NCBI GenBank assembly: GCA_045541535.1
Contig: JAZQJG010000066.1
Location: 1-64,000, forward strand
Origin: Firm-08 sp045541535
Lineage (GTDB): Bacteria; Bacillota; Clostridia; Oscillospirales; QAKW01
Direction of reading: 5' to 3'
Length of the DNA stretch: 64,000 bases
Shown: piece after piece, positions 8,055 to 16,687 of the stretch
Numbering within the stretch: position 1 is the stretch's first letter
How the letters are laid out: every line of letters starts with the position of its first letter
Program-made: the position numbers and the translations under genes
Notes under the pieces: model-generated
The model's input: the letters and a program-made list of their open reading frames with translations, nothing else
Database searches by the model: none
Told to the model about the DNA's origin: nothing

Positions 8055-9116
8055 CTATTCTCTTTCAAGTTGGTTTTGAATATACGCTAAGGTTTCCCCG
8101 TCCCGTACCAGATGGCCGTACTTTTGCAGATAGGCCTTCAAAAGGGGCCAAACGGGCGCCTTGGGTGTGGGGGAAACACGGCGGGCAAAATTGTCCCTGC
8201 AAATTTTGCGGCACACCTCGTCGGGCAGATTCAGGCCTTTAAAGCGCAGGCCCCACTGCTCCATTTCCTCCCCGGTGGTGAGAAAACGGTAGACGGTGTC
8301 GTATTTCACCATACAGCCCTCCATCAGTTTTTGATTATGGGCGTCGGTGCCAAATTCAATACGATCCTGATATTTGATAAAGAATTCTCGCCAGTAGGCG
8401 AGATCCTTGCCGAAGTTGCCGTACATTTCGCATCCCGGTGTGAGGTCCACGTTGACGTTGGGATAGGTGTCAAAGAGCTTTGCCAGTCGCTCCCCGTCTG
8501 CCGACAGGAAGAAAAAGTGAGCCAAAGTCACCTTTAGATTGGGGTGACGCTCCAGCACGGTGTACACCTGACGGTAAAATTCTTCCTTGGGCGGGAAGGT
8601 GCCATCCACGTAGGCCCACCCTGCATCGATGGCGGTTTGGGTCACCTTGTCGGGGTCCCAGAATTCCTCGGGGTCTGCCACGTGCCACAGCAGATGAGTG
8701 CCGTCTGCCTCCACCGCCGCCAAAAAGGGCTCGTAAAATTCATCGTCCAGCGGCAATTTGGTTTGCTTTTGCTCGGTGGGTTTGGTTTCCAGCATCTTAA
8801 TACCGTCACAACCCATGGCCATCAGCTCTCTGTACTGGGTCAGAGGGTCAAAACCCTCCCCGGCACCGGTAACGGGAAACTGTTCGTAACCGAGGGCGCC
8901 GTGAACAAAGACGTTGTCAAACTTTTCCTTGGCCAGCATTCCCAACATATTCAGCCCCACGTCCCACTCGGTGGTGGCCAGCGCCGCCACGTTGAGTCCC
9001 GCCACGTCGGTGCGTTTTAAGTACTCCTCCAAATGGTCCAGATAGTGGCCGCCGTCCTTATTGATCATTTTTTCGGTATGATAATGTCCGTCAATAACGG
9101 GAAACTGTCGCCCCAT
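8055..9116 (-). CDS. Amidohydrolase-family metal-dependent hydrolase
   Basis: A TIM-barrel hydrolase of about 353 residues. Metal-site signatures in order: VIDGHYHTEK (HxH after beta-1), LLWHVADPEEF (His), VTLAHFFFLSADGERL (His) and EFGTDAHNQ (Asp of the last strand). Resembles the amidohydrolase_2 group (decarboxylases, lactonases); the substrate cannot be told. I prefer the ATG at 9116, which has GGGGGAGA just upstream. An in-frame ATG at 9146 would add ten residues without an SD. It lies in a run with a GH16 enzyme and two envelope proteins. Confidence 0.82.
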   Translation of the reverse strand: MGRQFPVIDGHYHTEKMINKDGGHYLDHLEEYLKRTDVAGLNVAALATTEWDVGLNMLGMLAKEKFDNVFVHGALGYEQFPVTGAGEGFDPLTQYRELMAMGCDGIKMLETKPTEQKQTKLPLDDEFYEPFLAAVEADGTHLLWHVADPEEFWDPDKVTQTAIDAGWAYVDGTFPPKEEFYRQVYTVLERHPNLKVTLAHFFFLSADGERLAKLFDTYPNVNVDLTPGCEMYGNFGKDLAYWREFFIKYQDRIEFGTDAHNQKLMEGCMVKYDTVYRFLTTGEEMEQWGLRFKGLNLPDEVCRKICRDNFARRVSPTPKAPVWPLLKAYLQKYGHLVRDGETLAYIQNQLERE

Positions 9117-9171
9117 AGTCTTCTCCCCCGATTTTTTCTTTATCATATCACAGTTTTTCCTTTATAGCAAC

Positions 9172-9201
9172 AAAAAAGAGAGCCGTACGGCTCTCTTTTT
9201 T
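9172..9201. terminator. Perfectly palindromic terminator between GH16 and amidohydrolase genes
   Basis: AAAAAAGAGAGCCG followed by its exact complement CGGCTCTCTTTTTT across a TA centre, so it is symmetric. On the minus strand it sits at the very end of the GH16 frame and precedes the amidohydrolase gene by 55 bases. Confidence 0.8.
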
Positions 9202-10021
9202 ACGGTTTTTTCTTAAAAACACGGATATGGTCAACGAGAAAGACGTCGCCGGCGCGGGCGGCGGCAAAGGCCTCCTCGGTGGGCAGATGCTCCGCCTTGC
9301 GATACCCCTTCATCTCGGTGGAAATGAGGATAAACTGGGGGGTGTGAGACACAAATTCATCAATATGCCCGTCCTCCTTGCCGTCAATATAATAGGTATA
9401 TCCCGTATCGTCCCACTCAAGGCCGAAGGTGTGCCACTCTTTTTCGTCCACCGTTCCGCCGCCCACCTTGCGGCGCTGCATATCCTGCCCATAGCCACCG
9501 GTAAAGGCGTTGTGCGCGGCGATCTCGCCGGGATGGAAGGATTCCATAATATCAATTTCGGTGCCGGTTTTGGCGGGATCAAGGGAGGCGCCGATGATGG
9601 GACTCTGGAGCCAAAAAGCGCTCCACCAGCCCTCCATCTGTTGCAGCTTGCACCGGCATTCAAAATAGCCGTGGCACTGCAAAAACTTGTCTTTTTCCAG
9701 CTTGCCGATGTTCCATTGCAGATGATCGTGACCAAAGGTGGTTTCCTTGACGGGGGCATCCATAAAATTGTGCCCCGTCTGCAGTTGGGAGGATACGGGA
9801 CGGCCGTCCTCCATCATCGCAGTAAACACACAGTTGCCCTTGCCGTCCAGATGCACCCCCTTGTCGGTCCAAGCGGGATGCTCCTTTCCCATCATACTCA
9901 GACGGTAGTCCCATTTGCTCTCGTCCAGTTCCGTGCCGTCAAACTCATCACTGAACGTCAGCTCCCATTCCCCCTCGGGAAGCAGGCTGGGAGCGTGATC
10001 CTTTACAACATATTCTTTCAT
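9200..10021 (-). CDS. Glycoside hydrolase family 16 (beta-glucanase-like)
   Basis: A 273-residue endo-acting beta-glycosidase. Fold and catalytic motif are clear: WELTFSDEFDGTELDESKWDYR at the N terminus, and the GH16 active-site signature EIDIMES with nucleophile Glu155, Asp157 and acid/base Glu160, followed by HTFGLEWDDTGYTYYIDGKE. There is no signal peptide, which is unusual for a polysaccharide-degrading enzyme. Either it acts on imported oligosaccharides or it leaves the cell by another route. Laminarin, lichenan and related glucans are the usual GH16 substrates; which one applies is not decidable here. Confidence 0.93.
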   Translation of the reverse strand: MKEYVVKDHAPSLLPEGEWELTFSDEFDGTELDESKWDYRLSMMGKEHPAWTDKGVHLDGKGNCVFTAMMEDGRPVSSQLQTGHNFMDAPVKETTFGHDHLQWNIGKLEKDKFLQCHGYFECRCKLQQMEGWWSAFWLQSPIIGASLDPAKTGTEIDIMESFHPGEIAAHNAFTGGYGQDMQRRKVGGGTVDEKEWHTFGLEWDDTGYTYYIDGKEDGHIDEFVSHTPQFILISTEMKGYRKAEHLPTEEAFAAARAGDVFLVDHIRVFKKKP

Positions 10022-10042
10022 AGGTTTACTCCTCCACTATCT

Positions 10043-10080
10043 AAAAAGCCTTGTTTGTATCATCATAACACAAACAAGGC
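10043..10080 (-). terminator. Terminator after the DUF6056 gene
   Basis: On the minus strand GCCTTGTTTGT and ACAAACAAGGC form a stem followed by a T run (10047-10043). It separates the DUF6056 gene from GH16. Confidence 0.75.
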
Positions 10081-10109
10081 TCTTTTTTCTTTTGAAAAAC
10101 TATGTATTT

Positions 10110-11666
10110 TTAAGAGATTTTATCAGGATGGGCGGCATAATACTCTGCCAGCGTGATATATTCGATCTTTACGTCGTCCGGCGCCCCAAGGAAACGGCGG
10201 AAATTCCGCTTTTTGGCCATATATTTATGAACCTCCTCAGAGGTGCGGGGCCACCAGACGTATTTCTCATAGGGCCAGATAATGACCTCCACCGTGTCCT
10301 CACCTGCGGCCACCTGTTCGGCTACGTATGCCATTCGCTGGGCATCCACCTTGAAGATATAGCCGTAAATACTGGTCCAGAACAGACACAGCACGCAAAC
10401 GGTGGCAAGCAAGCCCCCCATAGCGGGACGGGGGATCCGCCAGTGCTCCGCCACCTCGGCAAAGAGCATACAGGCAATGAGGATCTGCACCACGTAGCCC
10501 GCAAAGAAATTGCGGGGACCGATGGGATTGACCACGAACAGCGGCGCAATCATCACGCCGAGACTGCCGTACAGTGCCCAGACACGCACCCGCATCCGAC
10601 CGTCGGAAGCGGTGAGCAATAACAATGCAAAGCAACTGATCAGATAGGCCAGACCGCTGAGCACTTTAAAGGTTTCGGTATAGGTGCCCAGCACCTGCCA
10701 GGTGTAAGAGGCGCGGTGAACAAAATAGCCGGTATGGATCCAATCGGTGACGTTGCAGGCGTAGACGGTGGCGTATACCGCCCACAAAAGATTGTACAGA
10801 CACAACACCCGACAAACCAATGCCCGACGTCCCGACATAGCAGGCAATTTGCGGCTGACAAACCAGATCAGCAGTACCGTTACCACCAAATTGAGCAAAG
10901 TGTTCTGGTACATACCGTACTGAAACACCGTGCCGGAACTGTCCACGATACCCTGCAACAGACCGCCGGCCAGACTGCGATAGCCGTCCTCACCGGCAGC
11001 CACCTTATAATATCCGCCATTGGAAAACATAATCACGGCGCCAACCACACTGCCCAACAGCCAGGAAATACCCACACCGCTGAGCTTTTTACGGGAAAAC
11101 CATACGAAGGCAACGGCGCTCACACCCAATACCAGATTGAACACCGTCATATTTTCCATACAAAGGGCGGCTAAAACGGCCACCGGTCCCACCGTAAGGC
11201 AGAGGGCCGGCCCCCCTTTCCATTCGCCGTCCAGTGTCTTTTTCATACACAAGGCAAAGAACATTGCCGCCACCAGCGGGGGCACGTAGTTGAAAAATCC
11301 GGCGGCCCACACGATGGCCTGCTGCCAGATCTCCGCCGAGCAAAGCAATACCAATGCGGTACTGCCCACGGCAATGGTCATCCGCTTGCGATCGTTGAGA
11401 GCGGCCGTCAGGCCGATGAGTGCCGTCAGCAAGGCTCCCTCCAACAACGCCCGCAGGGGACGCACACGGGTAGCCACGATCTCCAGCATATTGCCCAGAT
11501 ACCGACCGTTGTAATCCTTAAACCCTTTGTTCAGCAAATTCATTCCGTGCTGAGTTCCCCAGGACCAATCGTCGCCGCTGTAAGGAAAGAGATAGCTGAG
11601 CAGGACGAAAAAGAGAAACAAAATGCCAAGATACACCCACAAGGGCTTTTTACACAGCTTTTTCAT
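10110..11666 (-). CDS. DUF6056-family polytopic membrane protein
   Basis: A 518-residue integral membrane protein with around ten hydrophobic segments. The N terminus, with WVYLGILFLFFVLLSYLFPY followed by SGDDWSWGTQHG and NGRYLGN, is typical of DUF6056, a family that resembles GT-C glycosyltransferases (first loop with acidic residues, here GDDW). The C-terminal soluble tail is about 100 residues. A role in transferring sugars to cell-surface polymers is plausible but unproven. It follows cysS by 9 bases on the same strand and may be read from the T-box-controlled transcript. Confidence 0.8.
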   Translation of the reverse strand: MKKLCKKPLWVYLGILFLFFVLLSYLFPYSGDDWSWGTQHGMNLLNKGFKDYNGRYLGNMLEIVATRVRPLRALLEGALLTALIGLTAALNDRKRMTIAVGSTALVLLCSAEIWQQAIVWAAGFFNYVPPLVAAMFFALCMKKTLDGEWKGGPALCLTVGPVAVLAALCMENMTVFNLVLGVSAVAFVWFSRKKLSGVGISWLLGSVVGAVIMFSNGGYYKVAAGEDGYRSLAGGLLQGIVDSSGTVFQYGMYQNTLLNLVVTVLLIWFVSRKLPAMSGRRALVCRVLCLYNLLWAVYATVYACNVTDWIHTGYFVHRASYTWQVLGTYTETFKVLSGLAYLISCFALLLLTASDGRMRVRVWALYGSLGVMIAPLFVVNPIGPRNFFAGYVVQILIACMLFAEVAEHWRIPRPAMGGLLATVCVLCLFWTSIYGYIFKVDAQRMAYVAEQVAAGEDTVEVIIWPYEKYVWWPRTSEEVHKYMAKKRNFRRFLGAPDDVKIEYITLAEYYAAHPDKIS

Positions 11667-11675
11667 AGTGTTCTC

Positions 11676-13070
11676 CTATTTTTTAATGAGAATCTTGGGA
11701 CCGTCCTTGGTGTCCTCCACAATGACGCCCAAGGCGGTGAGCTGATCGCGGATCTCGTCGGCCTTGGCCCAATCCTTGGCGGCACGGGCGGCAGAGCGGG
11801 CCTCCACCAAAGCCATCACCTCGTCGGAAACCTCCACCTTGCGTTCCTCTGTGAGTACACCCATCACGCCCGTCAGCTCCTCAAAGAGACCGAGCACCTT
11901 GGTAAGGAAGGCGGCGGAATGGGGCGCCTCCAGCGTGATATTGATCTGTTTTGCGAAATCAAAGAGCACGGAGATGGCGTCGGCGGTGTTGAGATCGTCG
12001 TCCATCCGCTCGCAGAATTTGTCACGGAAGGCCTCAAACAGAGCGATGTCCTCCCCGTCCTGCAATTTGGCGGTTTTGGCGTTTTTGATCTCATAGCGCA
12101 GATTGTCACGGGCGGTGTAGAGCCGCTCCAGACCGGCGGCCGCGCCCTCCAGCGCATCGGCGGAATAGTTGATGGGGGAACGGTAATGGGAGGTGAGCAT
12201 AAAGAAACGGATGGTCTCGTAGCCGTAGGCGGCGGCCGCATCCCGCACGGTGAAGAAGTTGCCGGCGGATTTGCTCATCTTGCGATTATCAACGTTGATG
12301 TGTCCGTTATGGATCCAGTAGTTGGCAAATTGCTGACCGTTGGCCGCCTCGGACTGGGCGATCTCGTTTTCATGATGGGGGAACACCAGATCCACGCCGC
12401 CGCAATGGATATCAATGGTCTTACCCAAAAATTTGCCGGCCATAGCCGAGCACTCAATGTGCCAGCCGGGACGGCCCATACCCCAAGGAGACTCCCAGGC
12501 GGGCTCGCCGGGCTTTTGGGCCTTCCAGAGGGCGAAGTCCATGGGGTCCTCCTTACGCTCGTCCACACCAATACGGGCGCCGCTTTCCAGCTCGTCCAGG
12601 GGCAGGTGGGACAGCTTGCCGTACTCTTTGAATTTCTTGGTACGGTAATAAACGTCACCGTCCACCTCGTAGGCATAGCCCTTTTCCACCAAGGTAGACA
12701 CCAGGTTAATGATATCGGTGATGCAGTCGGTGGCCTTGGGATGCACGGTGGCGGCCCGCACGCCCAAGCCCTTGGCATCGGTAAAATATTCCTCAATATA
12801 CTTTTCACCCAACTCCTTGACGGTGATGCCCAGATCGTTGGCCTTGTTGATCATCTTGTCGTCAATGTCGGTAAAGTTTTGCACGAAGCGCACCTTTTTG
12901 CCCCGATACTCAAAATATCTGCGCAACAGATCAAAGGTGATAAAGGGGCGGGCGTTGCCGATGTGAAAGAGATTGTATACCGTGGGACCGCAGGCATAAA
13001 TGGTGACGGTACCGGGCTTGATCTCCTTAAATTCTTCCTTTTGACGGGTGAGTGTATTAAACAGTTTCAT
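11676..13070 (-). CDS. cysS: Cysteinyl-tRNA synthetase
   Basis: Charges tRNA-Cys; class I synthetase, 464 residues, normal length. It has the zinc Cys in YACGPTVYN, HIGN signature LFHIGNARP, the GWHIECSAM zinc region with CGGVDLVFPHHENE, and the KMSKS loop RKMSKSAGN. The start ATG at 13070 gives the canonical N terminus MKLFNTLTRQKEEF; a longer frame upstream belongs to the cysE coding region. It overlaps the end of cysE by 14 bases, so the two are coupled and share the upstream T-box. Confidence 0.97.
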   Translation of the reverse strand: MKLFNTLTRQKEEFKEIKPGTVTIYACGPTVYNLFHIGNARPFITFDLLRRYFEYRGKKVRFVQNFTDIDDKMINKANDLGITVKELGEKYIEEYFTDAKGLGVRAATVHPKATDCITDIINLVSTLVEKGYAYEVDGDVYYRTKKFKEYGKLSHLPLDELESGARIGVDERKEDPMDFALWKAQKPGEPAWESPWGMGRPGWHIECSAMAGKFLGKTIDIHCGGVDLVFPHHENEIAQSEAANGQQFANYWIHNGHINVDNRKMSKSAGNFFTVRDAAAAYGYETIRFFMLTSHYRSPINYSADALEGAAAGLERLYTARDNLRYEIKNAKTAKLQDGEDIALFEAFRDKFCERMDDDLNTADAISVLFDFAKQINITLEAPHSAAFLTKVLGLFEELTGVMGVLTEERKVEVSDEVMALVEARSAARAAKDWAKADEIRDQLTALGVIVEDTKDGPKILIKK

Positions 13071-13704
13071 TTGACTTTTCCTCCAATTTTTTCTCCAAAG
13101 CCGCAATGCGTGCCTGCAGGCGGCAAATTTCTTGACTGACGGGGTCGGCAAAATGGGTCTGGTCCAGTTTTTCCCGGGGCACCGATTTGCCGCCCAGACG
13201 CACCACTCTGGCAGGTACGCCCACCGCCGTGGCATCGTCGGGAATGGGATCCAGCACCACGGCGCCTGCGGCGATCTTAACGTTGTTGCCCACACGGAAG
13301 GGGCCCAGAATCTTGGCGCCGGCGCCCACCATAACGTTGTTGCCGAGGGTGGGATGACGCTTGCCGGTGTCCTTACCGGTGCCGCCCAGGGTCACCCCCT
13401 GATAGAGCACGCAGTTGTCCCCGATCTCGGCGGTCTCGCCGATGACCACGCCGGTGCCATGGTCAATAAACAGGCCCTTCCCGATGGTGGCGCCGGGATG
13501 AATCTCAATCCCCGTACGCCGTTTGGATCGCTCGCTGATCCAACGAGCCAAAAACCGAAACCCCATCTTGTGCAACCGATGGGCCAGACGGTAGGAACGT
13601 ACCGCCTTAAACCCATTGTACAACAGCACGATCTCCAGCCAGCTACGGGCGGCGGGGTCGTTGTCCTTGACCACTTGGATTTCATATTTTAGGTTTTTGA
13701 ACAT
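13057..13704 (-). CDS. cysE: Serine O-acetyltransferase
   Basis: Makes O-acetylserine from serine and acetyl-CoA, the committed step of cysteine synthesis. This 215-residue protein has the short SAT N-terminal helix region and the left-handed beta-helix with hexapeptide repeats: IEIHPGATIGKGLFIDHGTG, VVIGETAEIGDN, LYQGVTLGGTGKD, KRHPTLGNNV, VGAGAKILG. The start is the ATG at 13704 preceded by GGAGAG. Codons further upstream are T-box leader, not protein. It is followed by cysS, so synthesis and use of cysteine are co-controlled. Confidence 0.95.
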   Translation of the reverse strand: MFKNLKYEIQVVKDNDPAARSWLEIVLLYNGFKAVRSYRLAHRLHKMGFRFLARWISERSKRRTGIEIHPGATIGKGLFIDHGTGVVIGETAEIGDNCVLYQGVTLGGTGKDTGKRHPTLGNNVMVGAGAKILGPFRVGNNVKIAAGAVVLDPIPDDATAVGVPARVVRLGGKSVPREKLDQTHFADPVSQEICRLQARIAALEKKLEEKSNETV

Positions 13705-13907
13705 ACATATCTCTCCTTTGGCAAAAAGAAATACAGAGTAAAGCGCATCTTCATTTCTTTTTGCCGCCTTGTTGCGTACAAAACAGTTGTTATTTTGGGG
13801 ACGCACCATTTCACGTTCGCTCCCGCTCCGCTCAAAGGAACTTCCCCAAGGCTTAGCCGCTGACGCTCCAAGCCTGCATACCGAATCCGTGTGATCGTGG
13901 AGCCGCA

Positions 13908-14146
13908 CAAAAAGAAAGCGCCCCTTGACCGTTTGGGTCAAGAGGCGCAGAAAAATACGCGGTTCCACTCTCGTTTATCGCTTTTAAGGGAAAATAACGG
14001 TTCCACCCGTGGGACACTGCCGCATCCCCCGCTCCGCCGAACGCAATGCACGCTTCCACCTTTCACCGCGGCTCTCAGCCCTTGACCGCAGGCTCTCTTA
14101 CAAAAGTGAGTGAAGCTGCCCTTTCGGAATCAACACGTTTGTTCTC
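13908..14146 (-). promoter_or_regulatory. T-box leader controlling cysE-cysS
   Basis: On the minus strand the leader contains the conserved T-box sequence GAGTGGAACCGCG (13970-13958). Upstream of it are the stem III-type segment GGAACCGTTATTTTCCC, and a stem I region beginning AAGAGAGCC. Downstream is a terminator hairpin GCGCCTCTTGACC / GGTCAAGGGGCGC (13948-13918) followed by TTTCTTTTT. The downstream genes imply tRNA-Cys; a UGC at 14024-14022 is a possible specifier but I could not fold stem I with certainty. About 200 bases between the terminator and cysE hold no gene I can support. Confidence 0.88.
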
Positions 14147-14151
14147 TCTAT

Positions 14152-14180
14152 ATTATATGTGACTTTTTTAAAAAAAGCAA
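14152..14180 (-). promoter_or_regulatory. Promoter of the T-box/cysE/cysS transcript
   Basis: On the minus strand: -35 TTGCTT (14180-14175), 17-base spacer, -10 TATAAT (14157-14152). It starts 8 bases after the pgsA stop; no hairpin terminator is seen between pgsA and this promoter. Confidence 0.65.
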
Positions 14181-14187
14181 CAAAAAC

Positions 14188-14766
14188 TTATTTTTTCGGA
14201 TCAATATAGCTACGGGCGTCCCACAAATAGATGGCGCCGGAGATCACGCACAAAACGGCACCGATCCACAAAATCACAATGATGGCGATATCCGCCACAG
14301 GCTTTAAAGCCGCAACGCCAAAATCAAAGACCAGGCTGTACAGCCCCAAGGCGGCCACGATGCCCACCATCTGGGCCATGGTTTTGCTCTTGCCCCAGAT
14401 ATTGGCGGCCACCACCTTGCCGTCGCTGGTCACCAGCACCAGACGGATGGAGGAAACCAAAAATTCACGGAACAGCACGATAAAGCAAACCCACACGGCG
14501 TGGGCCCGAATGCCCTCCCACATAATAAAGCCGATAAAGGCGGAGGTGGTGAGCATCTTATCCGCCAAGGGATCCAGAAATTTGCCGAAATTTGTCACCA
14601 AATTGTGTTTTCTGGCCATATTGCCGTCAATGGCGTCGGTAATGGCCGCCAGGGCAAACAAAACCAGGGCCACCAAATAATGATAGGGAAATTCAATGGC
14701 CATCGCCGCCATAAAGAAGGGGCAGGCGATCATACGGGCTACCGTCAATTTGTTGGGTGTATTCAT
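14188..14766 (-). CDS. pgsA: CDP-diacylglycerol-glycerol-3-phosphate 3-phosphatidyltransferase
   Basis: Membrane enzyme for phosphatidylglycerol synthesis. The 192-residue protein carries the CDP-alcohol phosphatidyltransferase signature with its spacing: DAIDGNMAR, then eight residues, G, three residues, D, three residues, D (NFGKFLDPLADK). About five transmembrane helices follow. N terminus MNTPNKLTVARM is typical of PgsA. The start overlaps the rimO stop by 4 bases; it is the last gene of recA-recX-rimO-pgsA. Confidence 0.95.
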   Translation of the reverse strand: MNTPNKLTVARMIACPFFMAAMAIEFPYHYLVALVLFALAAITDAIDGNMARKHNLVTNFGKFLDPLADKMLTTSAFIGFIMWEGIRAHAVWVCFIVLFREFLVSSIRLVLVTSDGKVVAANIWGKSKTMAQMVGIVAALGLYSLVFDFGVAALKPVADIAIIVILWIGAVLCVISGAIYLWDARSYIDPKK

Positions 14767-16079
14767 TCTACTACCTCTCCGATCATATCAAAATCCAACA
14801 GTTCGGTGATACGCACTTTGACAAAGCTACCGGGGGCCGCCTTGCCGGTGAAAAAGATCTTACCGTCAATGTCGGGCGCCTCGCCGTAGCTGCGGCCGAA
14901 ATTGCACTCCGCCAGCCGATCAAAGCCCTCGCACAGTACGGTGAGCTCCTTGCCCACCATCGCCTCCATTTTGCCATAGGCAATGTCAGTCTGTACGTCC
15001 TCAATGATCTCCGCCCGACGGGCCTTGACCTCCTCGGGGATCTGACCGTCAAAGTCGGCGGCAGGGGTGCCCTCCTCGGCAGAGTAGGTAAACACGCCCA
15101 ACTTGTCAAATTCAGCCGCCTTTACAAAGCGGACCAACCCCTCAAACTCCGCCTCCCCTTCTCCGGGGAAGCCCACCATCAGGGTGGTGCGCAGTACCGC
15201 CCCGGGAATGGTCTTGCGAATCTTTGCAATCAGCGAGAGCAGGCTCTCTCTGTCACCGGGACGGTTCATTTTGGACAGCACCGCCTCCTCGCTGTGCTGA
15301 ATGGGCATTTCAATATAGGGGATCAGTTTTTCCTCTCTGGCAATGAGCTCCAAAAGCTCGTCGGTCACCTTGTCGGGATAGAGATACAGCAAACGGATCC
15401 AGACAAAGCCCTCTATCTTGACAAGCTCTCTCAAAAGATCGCAAAGCTTTTGCTCACCGTAAAGATCCACACCGTACATGGTGGTGTCCTGGGCAATGAG
15501 GATCAGCTCCTTCACGCCCTCGGCGGCAAGCTCCTTGGCCTCCGCCAGAATATCCTCCATTTTGCGGGAACGCAGCTTGCCCCGAATGCCGGGGATGGCG
15601 CAATAACTGCAACAATTGTTACAGCCGTCGGCAAGCTTGAGATAGGCGGTGAAGGGCAGCCCGGTACGGATCCGTTTTCCTTCCAGATCCTGCTCCTCGG
15701 GCGGGGCGAAACGGCAGGGCTTTTTTCCCTGTTCCAGTTCCTCCAGCACCGCCACGATGTCCTGAAAGCTACCCACGCCCACAAAGGCGTCTGCCTCAAA
15801 GATCTCCTCGGCAATGCTGTCCTGATACCGCTCGGGCAGACAGCCGCATACCACGATCTTTTGAATCTTGCCCTCTTTTTTCAGCTCCGCCATCTCCATA
15901 ATGGTCTCAATGGCCTCGCTCTTGGCGGATTCAATAAATCCGCAGGTGTTGATCACGATCACCTCTGCCGCGTCGGCGTCGGACACGATCTGATGTCCCG
16001 CCTCCTTGACACGGTAGATCATCTGCTCGGTGTTGATCATATTTTTTTCACAGCCGAGCCCGATAAATCCTACTTTCAT
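14763..16079 (-). CDS. rimO: Ribosomal protein S12 methylthiotransferase
   Basis: Radical-SAM enzyme that adds a methylthio group to an Asp of ribosomal protein S12. At 438 residues it has the three family domains: UPF0004 with cluster cysteines Cys10, Cys46 and Cys80; radical SAM core with Cys153, Cys157 and Cys160 (CNNCCSYC); and a C-terminal TRAM domain. SYCAIPGIRG is the typical RimO form and distinguishes it from MiaB. It overlaps recX upstream and pgsA downstream by 4 bases each, indicating tight coupling. Confidence 0.96.
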   Translation of the reverse strand: MKVGFIGLGCEKNMINTEQMIYRVKEAGHQIVSDADAAEVIVINTCGFIESAKSEAIETIMEMAELKKEGKIQKIVVCGCLPERYQDSIAEEIFEADAFVGVGSFQDIVAVLEELEQGKKPCRFAPPEEQDLEGKRIRTGLPFTAYLKLADGCNNCCSYCAIPGIRGKLRSRKMEDILAEAKELAAEGVKELILIAQDTTMYGVDLYGEQKLCDLLRELVKIEGFVWIRLLYLYPDKVTDELLELIAREEKLIPYIEMPIQHSEEAVLSKMNRPGDRESLLSLIAKIRKTIPGAVLRTTLMVGFPGEGEAEFEGLVRFVKAAEFDKLGVFTYSAEEGTPAADFDGQIPEEVKARRAEIIEDVQTDIAYGKMEAMVGKELTVLCEGFDRLAECNFGRSYGEAPDIDGKIFFTGKAAPGSFVKVRITELLDFDMIGEVVE

Positions 16080-16687
16080 TCAAAGACCTCTGTATCTGTA
16101 TATTCACTCATCACGGCCCGAATGTCCTCAAAGGAAAATCCCAGCCGCACCAGTCCCGCGCTGACCCGCCGCCGCTCGTCGGGGTCGGACAGATCCTTTT
16201 TGCGGTATTTGTGCTCCAGATGATAACGGATGTGCTCCCGCTCGTCCTCCGGCTCCTCCCCGGAGGTGGGGGTGATGCCCCGTTTGTAGAGCTCCCGGGC
16301 TCTGCGGCGGGGGCCCCAATGCTTGCTTTGCACCATCACGTCGGTCAGTCTGCCGGCCAGTGCCTCATCGTCCACCAGCCCCAGCTCCTCCAGACGGGTG
16401 AGCGCCACCTCCACAGCCGCCTCGTCAAAGCCGGCCTTTTGCAGTTTTTCTCCCAGCTTTTTGCGGGAGAGCGCCTGATAGGAGAGATAGGTATACGCCT
16501 TCTGAATGGCCCGCAAGCCCTCGGCCTTGGCCGTCAGTTCCTCCAGCGCCGCCTCGTCCAGCTCGTCCCCGGTGTGCAGGTCCAGACTCATCACGATATC
16601 GGCGCCCAGAGTGGCAAACAGCTCACCGTCCAGATAGATCTGACGCTTGCCGTTTTCATCGGAGGGTGTAATGCTTGTAATGATCAT
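16076..16687 (-). CDS. recX: RecA regulator RecX
   Basis: Binds RecA filaments and limits their activity. This 203-residue protein has the three-helix RecX repeats, e.g. AYTYLSYQALSRKKLGEKLQKAGF, followed by VEVALTRLEELGLVDDEALAGRL and an RAREL..RGI segment. The N-terminal 50 residues form a small beta domain (IYLDGELFATLGADI), common in Firmicute RecX. Its start codon shares base 16687 with the recA stop, so expression is coupled to recA. Confidence 0.92.
   Translation of the reverse strand: MIITSITPSDENGKRQIYLDGELFATLGADIVMSLDLHTGDELDEAALEELTAKAEGLRAIQKAYTYLSYQALSRKKLGEKLQKAGFDEAAVEVALTRLEELGLVDDEALAGRLTDVMVQSKHWGPRRRARELYKRGITPTSGEEPEDEREHIRYHLEHKYRKKDLSDPDERRRVSAGLVRLGFSFEDIRAVMSEYTDTEVFE

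Noticed and set aside
13705..13968. Upstream in-frame extension of cysE
   Set aside because: It would be translated through the T-box terminator, has no SD, and aligns with nothing in serine acetyltransferases; ATG 13704 has a good SD.
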